64,000 bases of DNA from Adiantum capillus-veneris (Eukaryota; Streptophyta; Polypodiopsida; Polypodiales; Pteridaceae), in assembly GCA_014529385.2 (NCBI GenBank), contig CM043953.1, positions 92,246,842-92,310,841 of the forward strand, in the 5' to 3' direction. The notes beneath the pieces are model-generated. The model saw nothing but the letters and a program-made list of their open reading frames with translations. It was not told where the DNA came from and searched no databases. The translations under genes and the position numbers were made by a program. Below, piece after piece: positions 34,089 through 46,799 of this stretch. Within the stretch, counting starts at the first letter, position 1, and each line of letters opens with the position of its first letter.

Positions 34089-35642
34089 GTTCTCTTACCT
34101 TTCCCCAAGCATGGCATAGAGGAGATCCTTTGTGGTGAGTTTGGTGAGTCTCCTCCTCTTGGATTTCAACCAAGGAAGCTCTAGGAGAATCTTGGCGGTT
34201 GTTCTTTTGGGGACAAGCGCGGTACGCCTGCCCTTGTTCGCCGCACTTGAAACACCGGTTATCCTTACGATAATGCTCAATATCTTCAGGAGAGAGTTTA
34301 TTCTTACCTTTGTAAACTCCCTTATCTTTAGCTTTGTTGGAGTTGCCCTTAGGAGACTTTTGGACATTGTCCTTCCCCTTAGGCTCATTAGAACCCTTGT
34401 TTTCTGGGGACTTATTATTTCTTTTTGCCCCCGTTTGGAAATTGATTCCAGAGGCGACCATAGTGTGGTGTATTACCGCCGATATGGTACGTGGTCTTTG
34501 GGAGTTGACATACTCCTCCATTTCTTCGGTTAAGCCCGCACAAAATTGTTTCTTTTGCTCTCCAAAATCCAACTTTTTGAAGACAGTGGCTTTGAGTTGT
34601 AGGTCCCAAAACTTGTCTACATATTTGTGGATAGATTCATTGGGAGAGAGATTTAAGCTTCACCATTCGGTGAGTACTTTGTCTTTGGCATCGGTGGCCA
34701 AAAATTGCTTCATAATGGAAGCTTCCATGTTCGTGGAGCTTCACCGTTGGCTCGTAGGCTAGACCACCATTGTCTGGCGGACTTTTGAAAGTGCATAGCT
34801 ACATGGCGTAGCTTAGAGGACTCCGTGAAGCCCTCATCTCCAAACGCCACATCAAATTGTTGGATAAAGGCCAAGACTTTGTCCGTAGCACCAAAGGTAC
34901 CATCATAGGTAAGGAAAGAGATGCTCTTCCCTCCCTCTTTGAATTTCTTCAACTTGGACGACCTCTTCCATGCGGCATAGGATTTCCTATGGCCTCTTCT
35001 TTTTGATGGTTCAAAGGTTGCACCATCACTTTCTTTAGAAGGTGAAGAATTTGAAGAAGGTGGAGAAGAGGGTGACCTCTTTCTTGCCTTTCTCTTGTCT
35101 TGATCTTTGTCGTCTTCACCATAGCTTTCATAAGAGGAAGAGGATGAAGAAGATGGATAAGAGGTTGTCCTCTTTCTCGCCTTTTTCTTCTCCTGCTTTT
35201 TATCATCCTCCTTTGAATTATGGCGTGGAGAAGAGTGTGATGGTCTTCTCCGCTTTGGTGGTGATGGAGAGCGTTTAGCCCGCCGTCTTCATGGAGCCAT
35301 CTCCGCCGAGGTGGCGGGAGACTCGCTTCTTTCTCGTTCCTACGGTGGAGGCTCTTGAGTTCTCCTGTGGGAAGGAGATGCATCATCAAGAAGTAAATTC
35401 TTGATCCCTTCATATGGATTCTCTTCTTCTTCCCGAATCGGAGAGAGACGGAGATAATCTTGAAGAATCCCGTGAGCACGGAGCTGCCATTGCACTTCAC
35501 TTTGGAGAGATGGATTGCCCATGGCTTGTTGAAGCCTAGAAGCAAGATAGTTAACAAGCATTGAAGCATCATTAGTAGCTTGCTCATGAGCAAAATCAAA
35601 GTTATCAACATTAATTTCACTCTCTTTACTATTGTCAGCCAT
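34044..35642 (-). pseudogene. A3 gag
   Basis: Starts MADNSKESEINV at 35642. Damage relative to A2: an in-frame loss of about 20 codons after HGILQ, TAG at 35337-35339 (AAG in A2), a TGA for CGA at about 35290, and a 10-bp deletion near 34733 that shifts the frame. The gag core is at 34710-34952. The zinc knuckle CFKCGEQGQAYRAC is at about 34230-34260; GH has become GQ, losing the His. It runs to FILFDPGS at 34054, where a tandem 13-bp duplication (34044-34069) throws it out of frame with pol. Confidence 0.9.
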
Positions 35643-36046
35643 TCTAACAACTTTTAGATGTAAACTTTTTAGGTGTACTTTGGCACTTCAAGCCCTAGTT
35701 GCTACTCCTCTTTACCCCTTTAGAAAAAGCACTCAAGCTACTGTACCCGCGGCTCGAATACCATTAATTGCAAGGAATAGAAGAGAGGGTCTTTCGACAC
35801 CAAAACAGCACCGGCTCCTGTCAATCTTCTAATAGCTCGATAGTGGTTAAGCCGTAGGCAAGCCCCGTAGGACTCCACTATTAAGACCATAGCTCTCGAC
35901 GGTGATGCCCCGTTAAGTGCACGAAGGCAGGCGCACTGCAAGGCTGAAAAATCCCTATTCTACTTACTCACAGGCAATTAATAATACCAACCATTTGTAG
36001 CTAGCTTGAGGACCTCCCTTCTTGAGCAAGAAAAGAGAAACCTTGA
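35643..36046 (-). other. A3 5' leader
   Basis: Untranslated leader colinear with A1 and A2. A short duplication of CTTTTAGRTGTA-like sequence lies just upstream of the gag ATG (35650-35680). Confidence 0.75.
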
Positions 36047-36058
36047 GCTCTGATACCA
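36047..36058 (-). other. A3 primer-binding site (initiator Met tRNA)
   Basis: Minus strand TGGTATCAGAGC, one base from the 5' LTR. Confidence 0.93.
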
Positions 36059-36059
36059 A

Positions 36060-37624
36060 TGTAACATTTAATGGCCTAATAACTTATGTGTAGCGGAAAT
36101 TAGCATGAACATAGTGGGCATTTCATTAGAATAGATTCCTAATGAGAATTACAAGAGTGCTTGGGTGGAGAGAGCAACAAAAAGCATAACACCTAGTTAG
36201 ATAGCATCGACAATACTTTCAAAAGAGAGAGAAATTAAGCTATTGACAACAGTTGAGGACTGGATTTTCATGGAGACGGTCCCCCCTCCAAAAGGCTTTG
36301 TATTATGGTTTCTCCTATCAAGAGAGACATTGTACAATACAATTCTTTGTGTTCCTTCAAGACTAGCTAGTGCAATGAAGATGGAAACTTCATGCACTAA
36401 GCAAAACACTTAACAAACACAACTTGAATTATGCCCGTTCTCAGACCCAAGACCTCACACACCTTCGAAGATGGTGAGAGCTAGCAGGGTATGAGAGTAG
36501 ATTGAGAGGAAGAAGGAGTATCTTATGAGAAAGATGTACATCTCCTCATATAATCACTCATATGTAGCATAGCTTAGCTTAGTAATTAGCTTTGTAGAGG
36601 AGATGAGCATGCATTGAAGCTTGTCTCTTGGTTGGATTTGCATCCACATGCCAAGAGAGTGTTGATGTAGCATTCTATCTCACCAGCTTGGAGTAGGTGA
36701 TGAGTTCTCCATTAAAGCTTGGGAAGAGATAGTCTTCTCTTTCTTCACACATGAGCTTGTGTGAGTGTGTGTGTGTGATAATGCCTTGCAAAAATCAGCC
36801 CCCTCTCTCTCTTGGGAGAGCCCTCTTGCTAATTGCTATTGCTGAAGCCTCATTGGCCCTCCCTAAGTGAAGCCAATTACAATTAAGCAGCATAAGTGAT
36901 AGCCTTCTGACATGTGTCCCCCTTTCCCCTTTTGTGAGAGCTTTAGGTAATTAAATAATTAAACTAAACTCTCATTGGACCCCTTTGCTTCCTGGCCAAT
37001 AGGAATCAGGCAAGCCATGGGGCTCCTGAATGCTCATTGGACCCCTTGGGAGACTGCCCAATAGTCTTCTAGGAGACTTAATTCTCATTGGTTTCTTTTA
37101 TTAAATGTTTTTAAATTAATTAAACTAGATTTACTCTAGCTTAATTCTCATTGGTCCACTTCAAGGGTCATCCAATAGAAATTGGGCACACCTTGTGGGC
37201 ATCTGGCCTAGGGAGCTGACATGTGTCCCTCATTCCCTTTGTGTAAAGGGAGCCTGTGTGTGTGTGTGGATTTCTCTCTCATCCCCTACCTTTAGGGCTC
37301 GCCCCCTCCCATGTAGGGATGTGCAAAGACTTTTAGGGCACACACAAAGTATCCAATTTTCCCTAGGGTTGACCTTTGGACACAACCTTTGAATTTTGGA
37401 ACCTTAGCATTTTGGAAGTCTTAATGGGCTAAACCTTAGGGTCTTTTTAGCCCATTGTTGCACATGGCTCTTTTGCAGATGGACCCCCCTTTGGATCCCT
37501 ACTGTGGCCGGTCTGCTAGCTTAACCAATATTCTAGATTTTTCTCCCCTGGCCTTCCCCACATTAAATGATCAGTTTAATATGAGAAAATCATTTAGGAG
37601 AATTAGATATTGATTATTATGACA
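36060..37624 (-). repeat. A3 5' LTR
   Basis: 1,565 bp with TG/CA ends. It pairs with the split 3' LTR. The variable site is (TG)7 at 37255-37268. Confidence 0.93.
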
Positions 37625-38226
37625 CCCTAAAATCTAACTTAAATCTAATCTAATCTTAAATCTAGCATAAATCTAGATCTAATCTAATCTGAAACTCAAC
37701 ATAAACCTAAATCTAATCTAACCTTAAACTCAACATAAACTAAATCTAACTAATCTTAAATCTAACCTAAACCTAAATGTAATATATCTTAAATCTAAAT
37801 CTAATCTAATCTTAAATCTTGTTTTAATCTTAAATCTCTTAATCTTAATTCTAAATCTAATCTAGTCATAAACTCAACATAAACCTAAATCTAATCCAAT
37901 CTTAAATCCTAAACCTAAATGTAATGTTACTTAAATCTAACCTAGCTAACCTTAAATCTTGCCCTAATTTTAAATCTAAGGTAAATCCAAATCTAACCTA
38001 ATCTTAAACTCAACATAAACCTAAATCTAACTTAATCTTAAATTTAATTTAAATATAACCTTAAGTCTAACCTTATTTTAAATTTAGCATAAATTTAAGT
38101 ATAAGTTAAATGTAAACTAACTTAATCTTAGATCTTAATCTAACCTAATTTTAAATGTAATTTTAAATCTAACCTAACCCTAAATTTTAATATAACATTT
38201 CATTCCATATTGTTTCTACTTTTTTA

Positions 38227-38228
<2 letters not shown>
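37625..38228. repeat. Degenerate TAAATCTAACC-type array
   Basis: About 600 bp of imperfect tandem repeats built on TAAATCTAAC and shorter TCTAA units. The same kind of repeat, in reverse complement, lies at 41489-41745 in CACTA-R. I interpret it as internal sequence of CACTA-L. No coding content. Confidence 0.8.
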
Positions 38229-38276
<48 letters not shown>

Positions 38277-38458
38277 TTTTCTCCCCTTACCTCTCTCTTT
38301 TCGGCTTCTCCTCTTCTCTCTCTTTGGTTTTTTTTCTCTCTCTATCTCTCTCACTCTTTCTCTTTCTCTTTGTTTTCTCCTCTCTCTCTCTCAATGTGTG
38401 TGTGTATGCATTCTTTGTTTATGCATGTGTGTGTATGTGCTTTCTGTTTATGCATGTG

Positions 38459-38500
<42 letters not shown>

Positions 38501-38507
38501 GACACAA

Positions 38508-38565
<58 letters not shown>

Positions 38566-38641
38566 GGAGAAAGAGGCGAAGGGAACATAAGAGAGAGGAG
38601 AGGGAAGGAGGATACCTAGCTATCCTTCCTCTCCTCGTGCT

Positions 38642-38649
<8 letters not shown>
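38229..38649. repeat. Compound CT / GT / GA microsatellites of CACTA-L
   Basis: (TC)n at 38229-38273 and again at about 38463-38497, GT at about 38506-38529, and GA at about 38528-38562. Open frames here are only dipeptide repeats. A matching CA/GA block lies at 40722-40912. Confidence 0.9.
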
Positions 38650-38672
<23 letters not shown>

Positions 38673-38933
38673 CATGTGTGTGTGTGGAAGAAAGAGAGAT
38701 TTGAGAGGGAGAGTGCGGGTTTACCTCTTTTTCTTGAGCACCGAAACTCAAATATGAGATCTGAGTTTTTGGCGATCTCGATTTATTTTTTATCCCTGTT
38801 GGCGTCGCTATGAGCGTCACTATAGGCTTTGCTATTCAACAAAGAAAATAGTGACGCCCATATAGCGATGCCGCGGATTTTCACTTTTGAGCGTCGCACT
38901 GCGAGCGTCGCTAATGTGAAGTACCTCTTGTAG
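38650..38933 (-). mobile_element. CACTA-L terminal inverted repeat and subterminal region
   Basis: On the minus strand it starts CACTACAAGAGGTACTTCAC. Multiple copies of GCGACGCTC/GCGTCGCTA in both orientations follow within about 200 bp, typical of CACTA subterminal transposase-binding repeats. Homology to 40451-40725 extends about 280 bp, so it is more than the bare terminal repeat. Confidence 0.8.
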
Positions 38934-39384
38934 TGTTTGTGTTTTTCTACTACCAGCCCCGCCGCTAGCTCTAACCTAACCTATAACCTAACCTAACCTC
39001 TAACCTAAACCTAACCTATAGACTAACCTATAACCTAACCTAATCTATAACCTAATCTAGCTTAAAATCTAAACCTAACCTATAACTTAACTTAGCCTAT
39101 AACCGTATAACCTAACGTAACCTAACCTAACCAAAGTCCGTTTGCATTTTTTTAAGTACACTAGTCATTTTCCAAATCCGTTTTTATTTTTTCTACGATT
39201 TGCCGCTAGCTTTATTCCAACTTATAACCTAACCTAATCTATCATCTAAACCGCCGCCTAAACCTAACGTATAACCTAACCGTCCCACTTAACCTATTAC
39301 AATGAACATGTTCAACCTTTCATGGACAACTTAAGGACCTCTCTTCTTAAGCAGGAAATAAGAAACCAATATCTCTGATACTAA
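38934..39384. repeat. Degenerate CCTAAC (telomere-like) array and spacer
   Basis: From about 38964 to 39300 the sequence is dominated by CCTAACC, TATAACCTAACC and CTCTAACC units, broken by a unique stretch at 39130-39215. It resembles interstitial telomere-like DNA but lacks the CCCTAAA plant unit. 39331-39384 resembles the gypsy leader and primer site in reverse orientation (TCTCTGATACTA at 39372-39383). Confidence 0.7.
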
Positions 39385-39540
39385 TGTAACGAAAATGGCC
39401 TATGAACTTTGAGAATAGCGGAATTAGAAGAATTAGAGTAAGCATTTTTGTGAGAGTACTTTGAGAACATAGAGGGTAAACTTAATTAGACGTATCAAAA
39501 TAACTATTGTACTTAATTAACTTGGAAAAATTACTCTACA
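39385..39540 (-). repeat. Short LTR-like segment, gypsy B
   Basis: Begins TGTAAC, shares the TAGCGGAA block with the outer end of family A LTRs, and ends CTCTACA. A mutated Met primer site lies directly to its left, giving it minus orientation. Only 156 bp resemble an LTR. It may be a fragment rather than a complete LTR. Confidence 0.45.
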
Positions 39541-40450
39541 TGGTGAATGTCCCAAAAGCTCAAGAAGTTCCAAGAGGGAGGAAAGAGTATCTCTTTTCTC
39601 ACATATGATGGCACCTTTGGTGCTACTGACAAAGCATTGGCCTTCATCCAAAAATTTGATGCAGATGAGGGATTCACGGAGTCCTCCAAGCTATGCCATG
39701 TAGCTATGCACTTCCAAAAATCGGCTCGTCAATGGTAGGCTAGCCTTCGTGGCAATGACGAAGCCCCAAAGACATGGAAAACTCTACGAGTTTCCATGAT
39801 GAAGCAATTCCTTGCAAGTGATGCAAAGGACAAAGTGCTTACCAAATGGTGAAGTTTAAAGTTTGTCTCTCATGAGTCTATCCACAAATATGTGGACAAG
39901 TTTTGGGATTTATATCTCAAGGCTACTATCTTTCAAAAGTTAGACTTCCCCGAGCAAAAGCAACAATTCTATGCGGGATTACCCAAAGAGATGGCCGAGT
40001 ATGTCAACTCTCAACGGCCTAGTTCTATCACCAAAGTAATCCACCACATCATGGTTGCTTCGCGCATCAATTTCCAACAAGGGGCAAGATGGAATGTCAA
40101 GCCCATGGAAAATAAAGACAAAACCAAGGCCATTCCAACAACAACAACAACAATCGGTCCAAGGAGAAGGGAGTTTACAAAGCTAAATATAAACTCTCTC
40201 CTAAAGAGCTAGAAGATTTTTGTAAGGACCACAAATGTTTTAAGTGTGGGGAGCAAGACCATGATTATCATCCTTGTGTAAAGAGAATTGCCCGCAATGA
40301 GACTCCTAGAGCCTCTATGTTTGAAAGTCTACAAGAGGATGCTAATTGTGCCAAGGATTTCTCCTTTCCTATGCTTGGGAAAAGATGTAAGTGCATGATG
40401 CATTTATTTTGTTTGACCCTAGTTCAACTCACAAATTCATATCCACGGAG
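39541..40450 (+). pseudogene. Gypsy B gag-protease fragment
   Basis: A divergent relative of family A gag on the plus strand: FLTYDGTFGATDKALAFIQ, HFQKSARQW then TAG (Trp expected), MKQFLAS, a TGA at about 39850, SIHKYVDKFWDLYLKAT, YAGLPKEMAEYVNSQRP, a zinc-knuckle remnant CFKCGEQDHDYHPC-like at about 40230, and the protease loop FDPSSTHKFIS at about 40400, where the expected Gly is Ser. It is cut at 40450 by the start of CACTA-R. Its continuation is not in the window. It lies in opposite orientation to the LTR-like piece on its left. Confidence 0.8.
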
Positions 40451-40720
40451 TCACTACAAGAGATACTTCACATTAGCGACGCTCGCAATGCGATGCTCAA
40501 AAGTGAAAATCCATGGCGTCACTATGGTCGTCTCTATGGGCATCGCTATGAGCGTCACAAGTTTACTTGTAACTTAGCAACGCTCATAGCGACGCCTATA
40601 GCGACACCAATAGGGGTAAAAAAATAATCGAGAGTGTCCGAAAACTCAGATCTCAGATTTGAGTTTTCGGCGCTCAAGCAAGCAAAGGTAACCCGCGCTC
40701 TCCCTGTCTTTGTTTCTTCT

Positions 40721-40721
<1 letters not shown>
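40451..40721 (+). other. CACTA-R terminal and subterminal repeats
   Basis: Terminal CACTACAAG followed by many AGCGACGCTC / GAGCGTCGCT-type motifs at 40480-40610. The order and sequence mirror 38650-38933. Confidence 0.8.
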
Positions 40722-40759
<38 letters not shown>

Positions 40760-40872
40760 AGGAGAGGAAGGTGAGCCATGTATGCTCCATCCCTCTCCTC
40801 TCTCTCATGTTCCCTTCCCCTCTTTCTCTCTCTCTCCCTCACACACACACACACACACACACACATTGTGTT

Positions 40873-40912
<40 letters not shown>
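40722..40912. repeat. CA and GA microsatellites of CACTA-R
   Basis: CA at 40726-40753 and about 40840-40864, then GA at 40876-40910. They are placed like those of CACTA-L. Confidence 0.92.
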
Positions 40913-40915
<3 letters not shown>

Positions 40916-41488
40916 AGTTTTAATGTTGTAGGAAACTATCCCAAGAGACCTTAAAGATCTAGTCGACGAGGAGTTGAACTCAAGACCTGTTATTCAAGAG
41001 GAAAATGGCATAACCAATCTACCACACTTGGGTGATAGAAAGGTTATACCATTTTCCTCTTTTTATTAGCGCACACACACATCCACACACACACACACAC
41101 GAGAGAAGAAGAGAGTTTAACGTCGTAGGAAACTATCCCAAGAGACCTTAAAGATCTAGCCAACGAGGAGTTGAACTCAAGACATGTTATTCAAGGAGTT
41201 GAACTCAAGACCTGTTATTCAAGCGGGAAATGGCATAACCAATCTACCACACTTGGGTGATAGAAAGGTTATACCATTTTTCTCTTTTTATTGGCACACA
41301 CACACACCCACACACACACACACCCGAGAAGAAGAAAGTTTTAACATCGTAGGAAACTATCCCAAGAGACCTTAAAGATCTAGCCCACGAGGAGTTGAAC
41401 TCAAGACCTGTTATTCAAGAGGGAAATGGCATAACCAATCTAACACACTTTGGGTGATAGAAAGGTTATACCATTTTCCTCTTTTTAT
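40913..41488 (-). repeat. Three tandem copies of a tRNA-like (SINE-like) module
   Basis: Three repeats (about 40913-41105, 41106-41330, 41331-41488), each joined by CA/GA SSR. On the minus strand each contains TGTGGTAGATTGGTTATGCC, resembling a pol III A box, and about 35 bp later GGTCTTGAGTTCAACTCC, resembling a B box (GGTTCRANTCC type). The T-arm pairs only weakly and no full cloverleaf forms, so it is not a functional tRNA gene. The middle copy has an extra 28-bp internal duplication. A SINE head is my best guess. Confidence 0.5.
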
Positions 41489-41745
41489 CGTTTAAGATAA
41501 GGTTAGATTTAGATTTAAGTTAGATTAGATTTAGGTTTATTTAGGTTAGATTTGATTAGATTTATATTTATTTTGAGTTAGATTTATGTTAGATTAGTTT
41601 AGGTTTATTTACGCGCGTTAGATTTAGATTTACGCTAGGTTAGTTTAGGTTTATTTATGTGCGTTAGATTTAGATTTACGTTAGATTAGATTAAATTTAT
41701 GTTTATTTTGAGTTTACGATTAAATTAGATCTAGATTTATGTTCG
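41489..41745. repeat. Degenerate GTTAGATTTA array
   Basis: Imperfect tandem repeats, the reverse complement of the type at 37625-38228. Confidence 0.8.
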
Positions 41746-41759
41746 ATGGACCATGCGGA

Positions 41760-42480
41760 GCTCATGTGTTGTAGAGTCCCTAGGACACACCGAGGAGTGT
41801 CCCTACTTGTGAGACTGCTCAAACTACACCGAAGGATTATACTGCCTACGAGTTTGAAAGTGGTGTCCCAGACACTGCGTCCGAGATGCTGAAGAGTGAC
41901 CTGAACATTGCATCGGGGTCGCCTAGAGGCCTAGACAATGAGCATTCACCGGACAGGGTTGCTATAGTTCACGGGAAGCACATGCCAAAGGGATACGCCT
42001 ACCTCATCAATCGTATGTCCGATGAGATCATTATGACCCCTGAGGGGAAGCAGGTGATGGAATGCATAGGACAGTTGTGTAGAGAGGTTTTTTGACACAC
42101 TATACTCTATCATGGTCTCTTGGAGGGCTCACGATAAAGCCTCCAAGGATTATCTTATTGCTATGCTGCATCGGGAGTTTCCAGTTTTCGCTTTGGAGAA
42201 TACATTTGATGATGCTCGGATGAGGAGATGCATGCGCGACTGCATGAAGCATCAGAGGTCAAATGCACAGATTCTAGACTTGATGGCTTGAAAGAGAGGA
42301 GTGGAGGGGTATCAGGGAGGAGAGGACGACCAATCTAGACAGGTGGTGGCAGCAGAGGGATGCAACAAGAGTTCGCATCAAGATGAGATTATCCCATCAC
42401 CTGGGGAGTGGCAGCTGGGCCAGCTTCAAGGAGTATTTTGTCCCATCACCTGGGTCATGGATTGATGGGGTGGAGAGGTG
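41760..42480 (+). pseudogene. TNPA-like (plant Ptta/En/Spm) transposase gene, degenerate
   Basis: Frame 41886-42095 continues after a TGA at 42093-42095 into TLYSIMVSWRAHDKASKDYLIAM and FDDARMRRCMRDCMKHQRSNAQ. After another stop it goes on, in a shifted frame, to NLDRWWQQRDATRVRIKM and SHHLGSGSWASFKEYF. The W-x10-K/R, H-x-x-GS-x-S/W-x-F pattern is that of plant Ptta/En/Spm transposases, the second protein of CACTA elements that binds subterminal repeats. Position upstream of TNP2 fits. The similarity is weak but ordered. Confidence 0.5.
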
Positions 42481-42941
42481 AGATTATTAAAATCTTGCAT
42501 TGAAGTATTTATATATGTGAGGCCCATTCACATCTACGCAACTAGTAGCCCCATTGGTATGTCTTTTACCCTTCAACGGAGCGAATCACCACATGTTCAA
42601 TTAGGTTAGCTTTAAAATTAGATTTTGGATTGAGTTTTTATATTAGAGTCTACCTTCGAGATTATGATAAAAAAATTAGAGTTAGACGAACGGTGAAAAG
42701 ATCTACTGTGAAAAGATGTTAAGATGCTGTGAAATGCTACAGCTAGAGAAGAGGCAAAGGGGTTTTGTCCACTACATGCACTATCATGTAGACGTGGGTG
42801 TGTAGATTTCTTGTACCCACAAATATAGTCATTAAACAATAAAGACGAGATTATAACCCGGTGGTTCTGATCTCCGTGAACCTCTAGACCGAGGTGTGCG
42901 GGGATTGGACATGACTAATGTGAGGTAATTTACAGTGTGAA

Positions 42942-42947
<6 letters not shown>
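42481..42947 (-). repeat. CACTA internal repeat copy R2 and short spacer
   Basis: 42590-42947 is the inverted homologue of 17954-18440. The first 110 bp have no homologue here. No ORF is supported. It separates the two CACTA genes. Confidence 0.75.
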
Positions 42948-43013
<66 letters not shown>

Positions 43014-43080
43014 TAAAAGGAGAAGAATTCCAATAGAAGATTAAATTTGTTGTCCAGGTTATAAGGTTTTTACCCTCATT
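42948..43080. repeat. (GA)n microsatellite and TNP2 5' flank
   Basis: GA repeats at 42948-43012, followed by 70 bp of leader before the TNP2-like ATG at 43081. Confidence 0.9.
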
Positions 43081-43316
43081 ATGAGTAGTGACGAGGATGT
43101 GGGGCCGTCCAACCGAAACACCTATCTCTCAACGAGGATCTTATGTCCTTGTAATCAATGCAAACATGATGTGCGATGGACAAGACGCGTTTCTTTCCAG
43201 CACGTTCGTAAATTTGGTGAGTTCGATCCATCTATTATAGATCAAGTTGTTGCCAATTATTACTCGTCGGACTCTGATGTTGGCCAACATGCAGCAATCT
43301 TGCAACCCATAGACGT
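43081..43316 (+). pseudogene. TNP2-like transposase, N-terminal transposase-associated domain
   Basis: Begins MSSDEDVGPSNRN. The segment ILCPCNQCKHDVRW...VSFQHVRKFGEF matches the transposase-associated domain of CACTA proteins (C-P-C-x2-C then H-x7-G). The frame runs into the gypsy C LTR after QPIDV. The rest of the gene lies at 54509-57485. The two frames do not join directly, so an intron or a frameshift must lie near the insertion. Confidence 0.78.
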
Positions 43317-45423
<2,107 letters not shown>

Positions 45424-45557
45424 TTAGCCCTCCCATCTGGCTAGAGGCATTCATGCTTCTAGCCCTTCCTTTGCATCTTTAGTTGTGGAGTTAGAGGGTT
45501 CTCCCTCTTCTGGAATGTCTAGCATGAATTCTGGATCAAACCTAAGAAAATACCTCT
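45424..45557 (-). other. Gypsy C 3' UTR and purine tract
   Basis: In the sense direction the LTR is preceded by AGATGGGAGGGCTAA, a plausible polypurine tract, after a short non-coding stretch. Confidence 0.65.
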
Positions 45558-46757
45558 TCAGCCTCCATCCATTGCTGCTTCCATCAGCTTATAGCTGCCG
45601 TTGTCATAGCGTTTCTTGATGATGAATGATCCTTCCCATTTGGGTTGAAATTTCTTGTCCTTCCTGGTGTCAAATCTGTTGTCGTATCTCAACACTAACA
45701 TACCTTTTTCCAGTCCCTTCTCTTTAAGCCCTTGATTGAAAGTGAGCCAGCGTCGTTCTGCTTGCGCTGCATAGTGGTTGATTGCTTCTTCCCTATCTAG
45801 TTGGAGCCTCTTGAGATCCAGGATGTGGTTTTGGAGATTTATAATTGGGAGTTGTATCTGGCTAGCCAAGACTCGTAGGCTGGCTATCTATACCTTAATG
45901 GGTATAATTGCCTCCTTCCCATAAACTAGATGGAAAGGGGTGAAACCTAATGATGTTCAAAACGTCGTTCGGTAGGCCCAAAGAGCTGCCATGAGATGTT
46001 TATCCCAGTCTCTTGTGTGATTGTTAACCTGCTTTGTGACGATTTTGCAAATCATTCCATTTACCTTCTCTACCAGACCATTGCATTGTGGATAGTATGG
46101 TGTGGAATGTCGGCGTGTGATGCCTAACTTATTTATCAGTTCTCCCACCAGATCACCTCTAAAACCTGGCCCTCTATTTGATATTACCTCTAGAGGAGTG
46201 CCAAAACAGCAACAAATATGCTCAAAAATGAACTTTGCTACCTCTTGGACTGTAATGTGGGTGGTGGCTGTTGCTTCTGCCCATCGAGTCATGTAGTCTA
46301 CACCCACTATGATGTACAGTTTACCTGATTGGGCCCTTGGTAAAGGACTGATTGCATCTATTTTCCATTTCTCAAATAGACCATATGAGATGATAGGATA
46401 TTGTGGCTCGTAGGTTACTGTGCGATCACTGGCCACTTGACAAGCATTGCATGTTTTACACCAATGGTATACATCCCTATTCAAGCTAGGCCAAGAGTAT
46501 CCTGCTTGTAGAATCTTCCTACTAGTGATATCTAGAGCAAAATGACCGCCACAGACGCCATCATGGAAACTTGAAATTACCTGTGTGATCTCATTGGAGG
46601 TTGGCACCCTCTTGAGAATCTGATCCTTGCCCTTACAATACAAGTGGTCATTTACAAGGTGATATCTGGTAGCCTTCCTTACCAGCCACTGTTTCTGGCC
46701 TTTGGTGTATCCTTCCGGACATTCTCCTGTATCTAGAAAGCTGACGATATCACGCAT
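45558..46757 (-). pseudogene. Gypsy C integrase
   Basis: The zinc finger H-H-C-C region is HDGVCGGHFALDITSRK ... CKTCNACQ (about 46440-46590). The core has KIDAISPLPRA (first Asp), ISNRGPGFRGDL where the second catalytic Asp is Asn (AAT), and QCNGLVEKVNG (Glu). A TAG at 45954-45956 interrupts TTF-TSLGFTPFHLVYGKEA, a second stop follows near 45890, and the C-terminal KWEGSFIIKKRYDNGSYKL domain is in frame at 45558-45869. The changes make it non-functional. Confidence 0.9.
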
Positions 46758-46799
46758 AGCATCACTACCTTGAAAGAGGGGTAGCTTCAGTTTGATTGC

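Larger units (their letters stand above)
18544..37624 (-). mobile_element. Gypsy A3: chromodomain Ty3/gypsy element, interrupted by A2
   Basis: The same family as A1 and A2. The 5' LTR is 36060-37624. The 3' LTR is split into 18544-19394 and 29657-30405 by insertion of A2. Probable target duplication is CTCTA (left) and CCCTA (right), one mismatch. Without A2 the element is about 8.8 kb. It has a nearly complete pol frame of 1,022 codons, a damaged gag, an intact primer-binding site and an intact purine tract, so it is the best-preserved copy here. Confidence 0.9.

Noticed and set aside
38210-38820. Overlapping frames rich in SLSL, VCVC and RERE peptides
   Set aside because: Translations of compound microsatellites within the CACTA-L end; no conserved domain.
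38964-39300. A true chromosome end or interstitial plant telomere
   Set aside because: The unit is not CCCTAAA, the array is degenerate, and it is surrounded by transposon sequence.
40913-41488. A functional tRNA gene cluster
   Set aside because: The A- and B-box-like motifs are present but no acceptor stem or paired T-arm can be formed, so only a tRNA-derived repeat is suggested.
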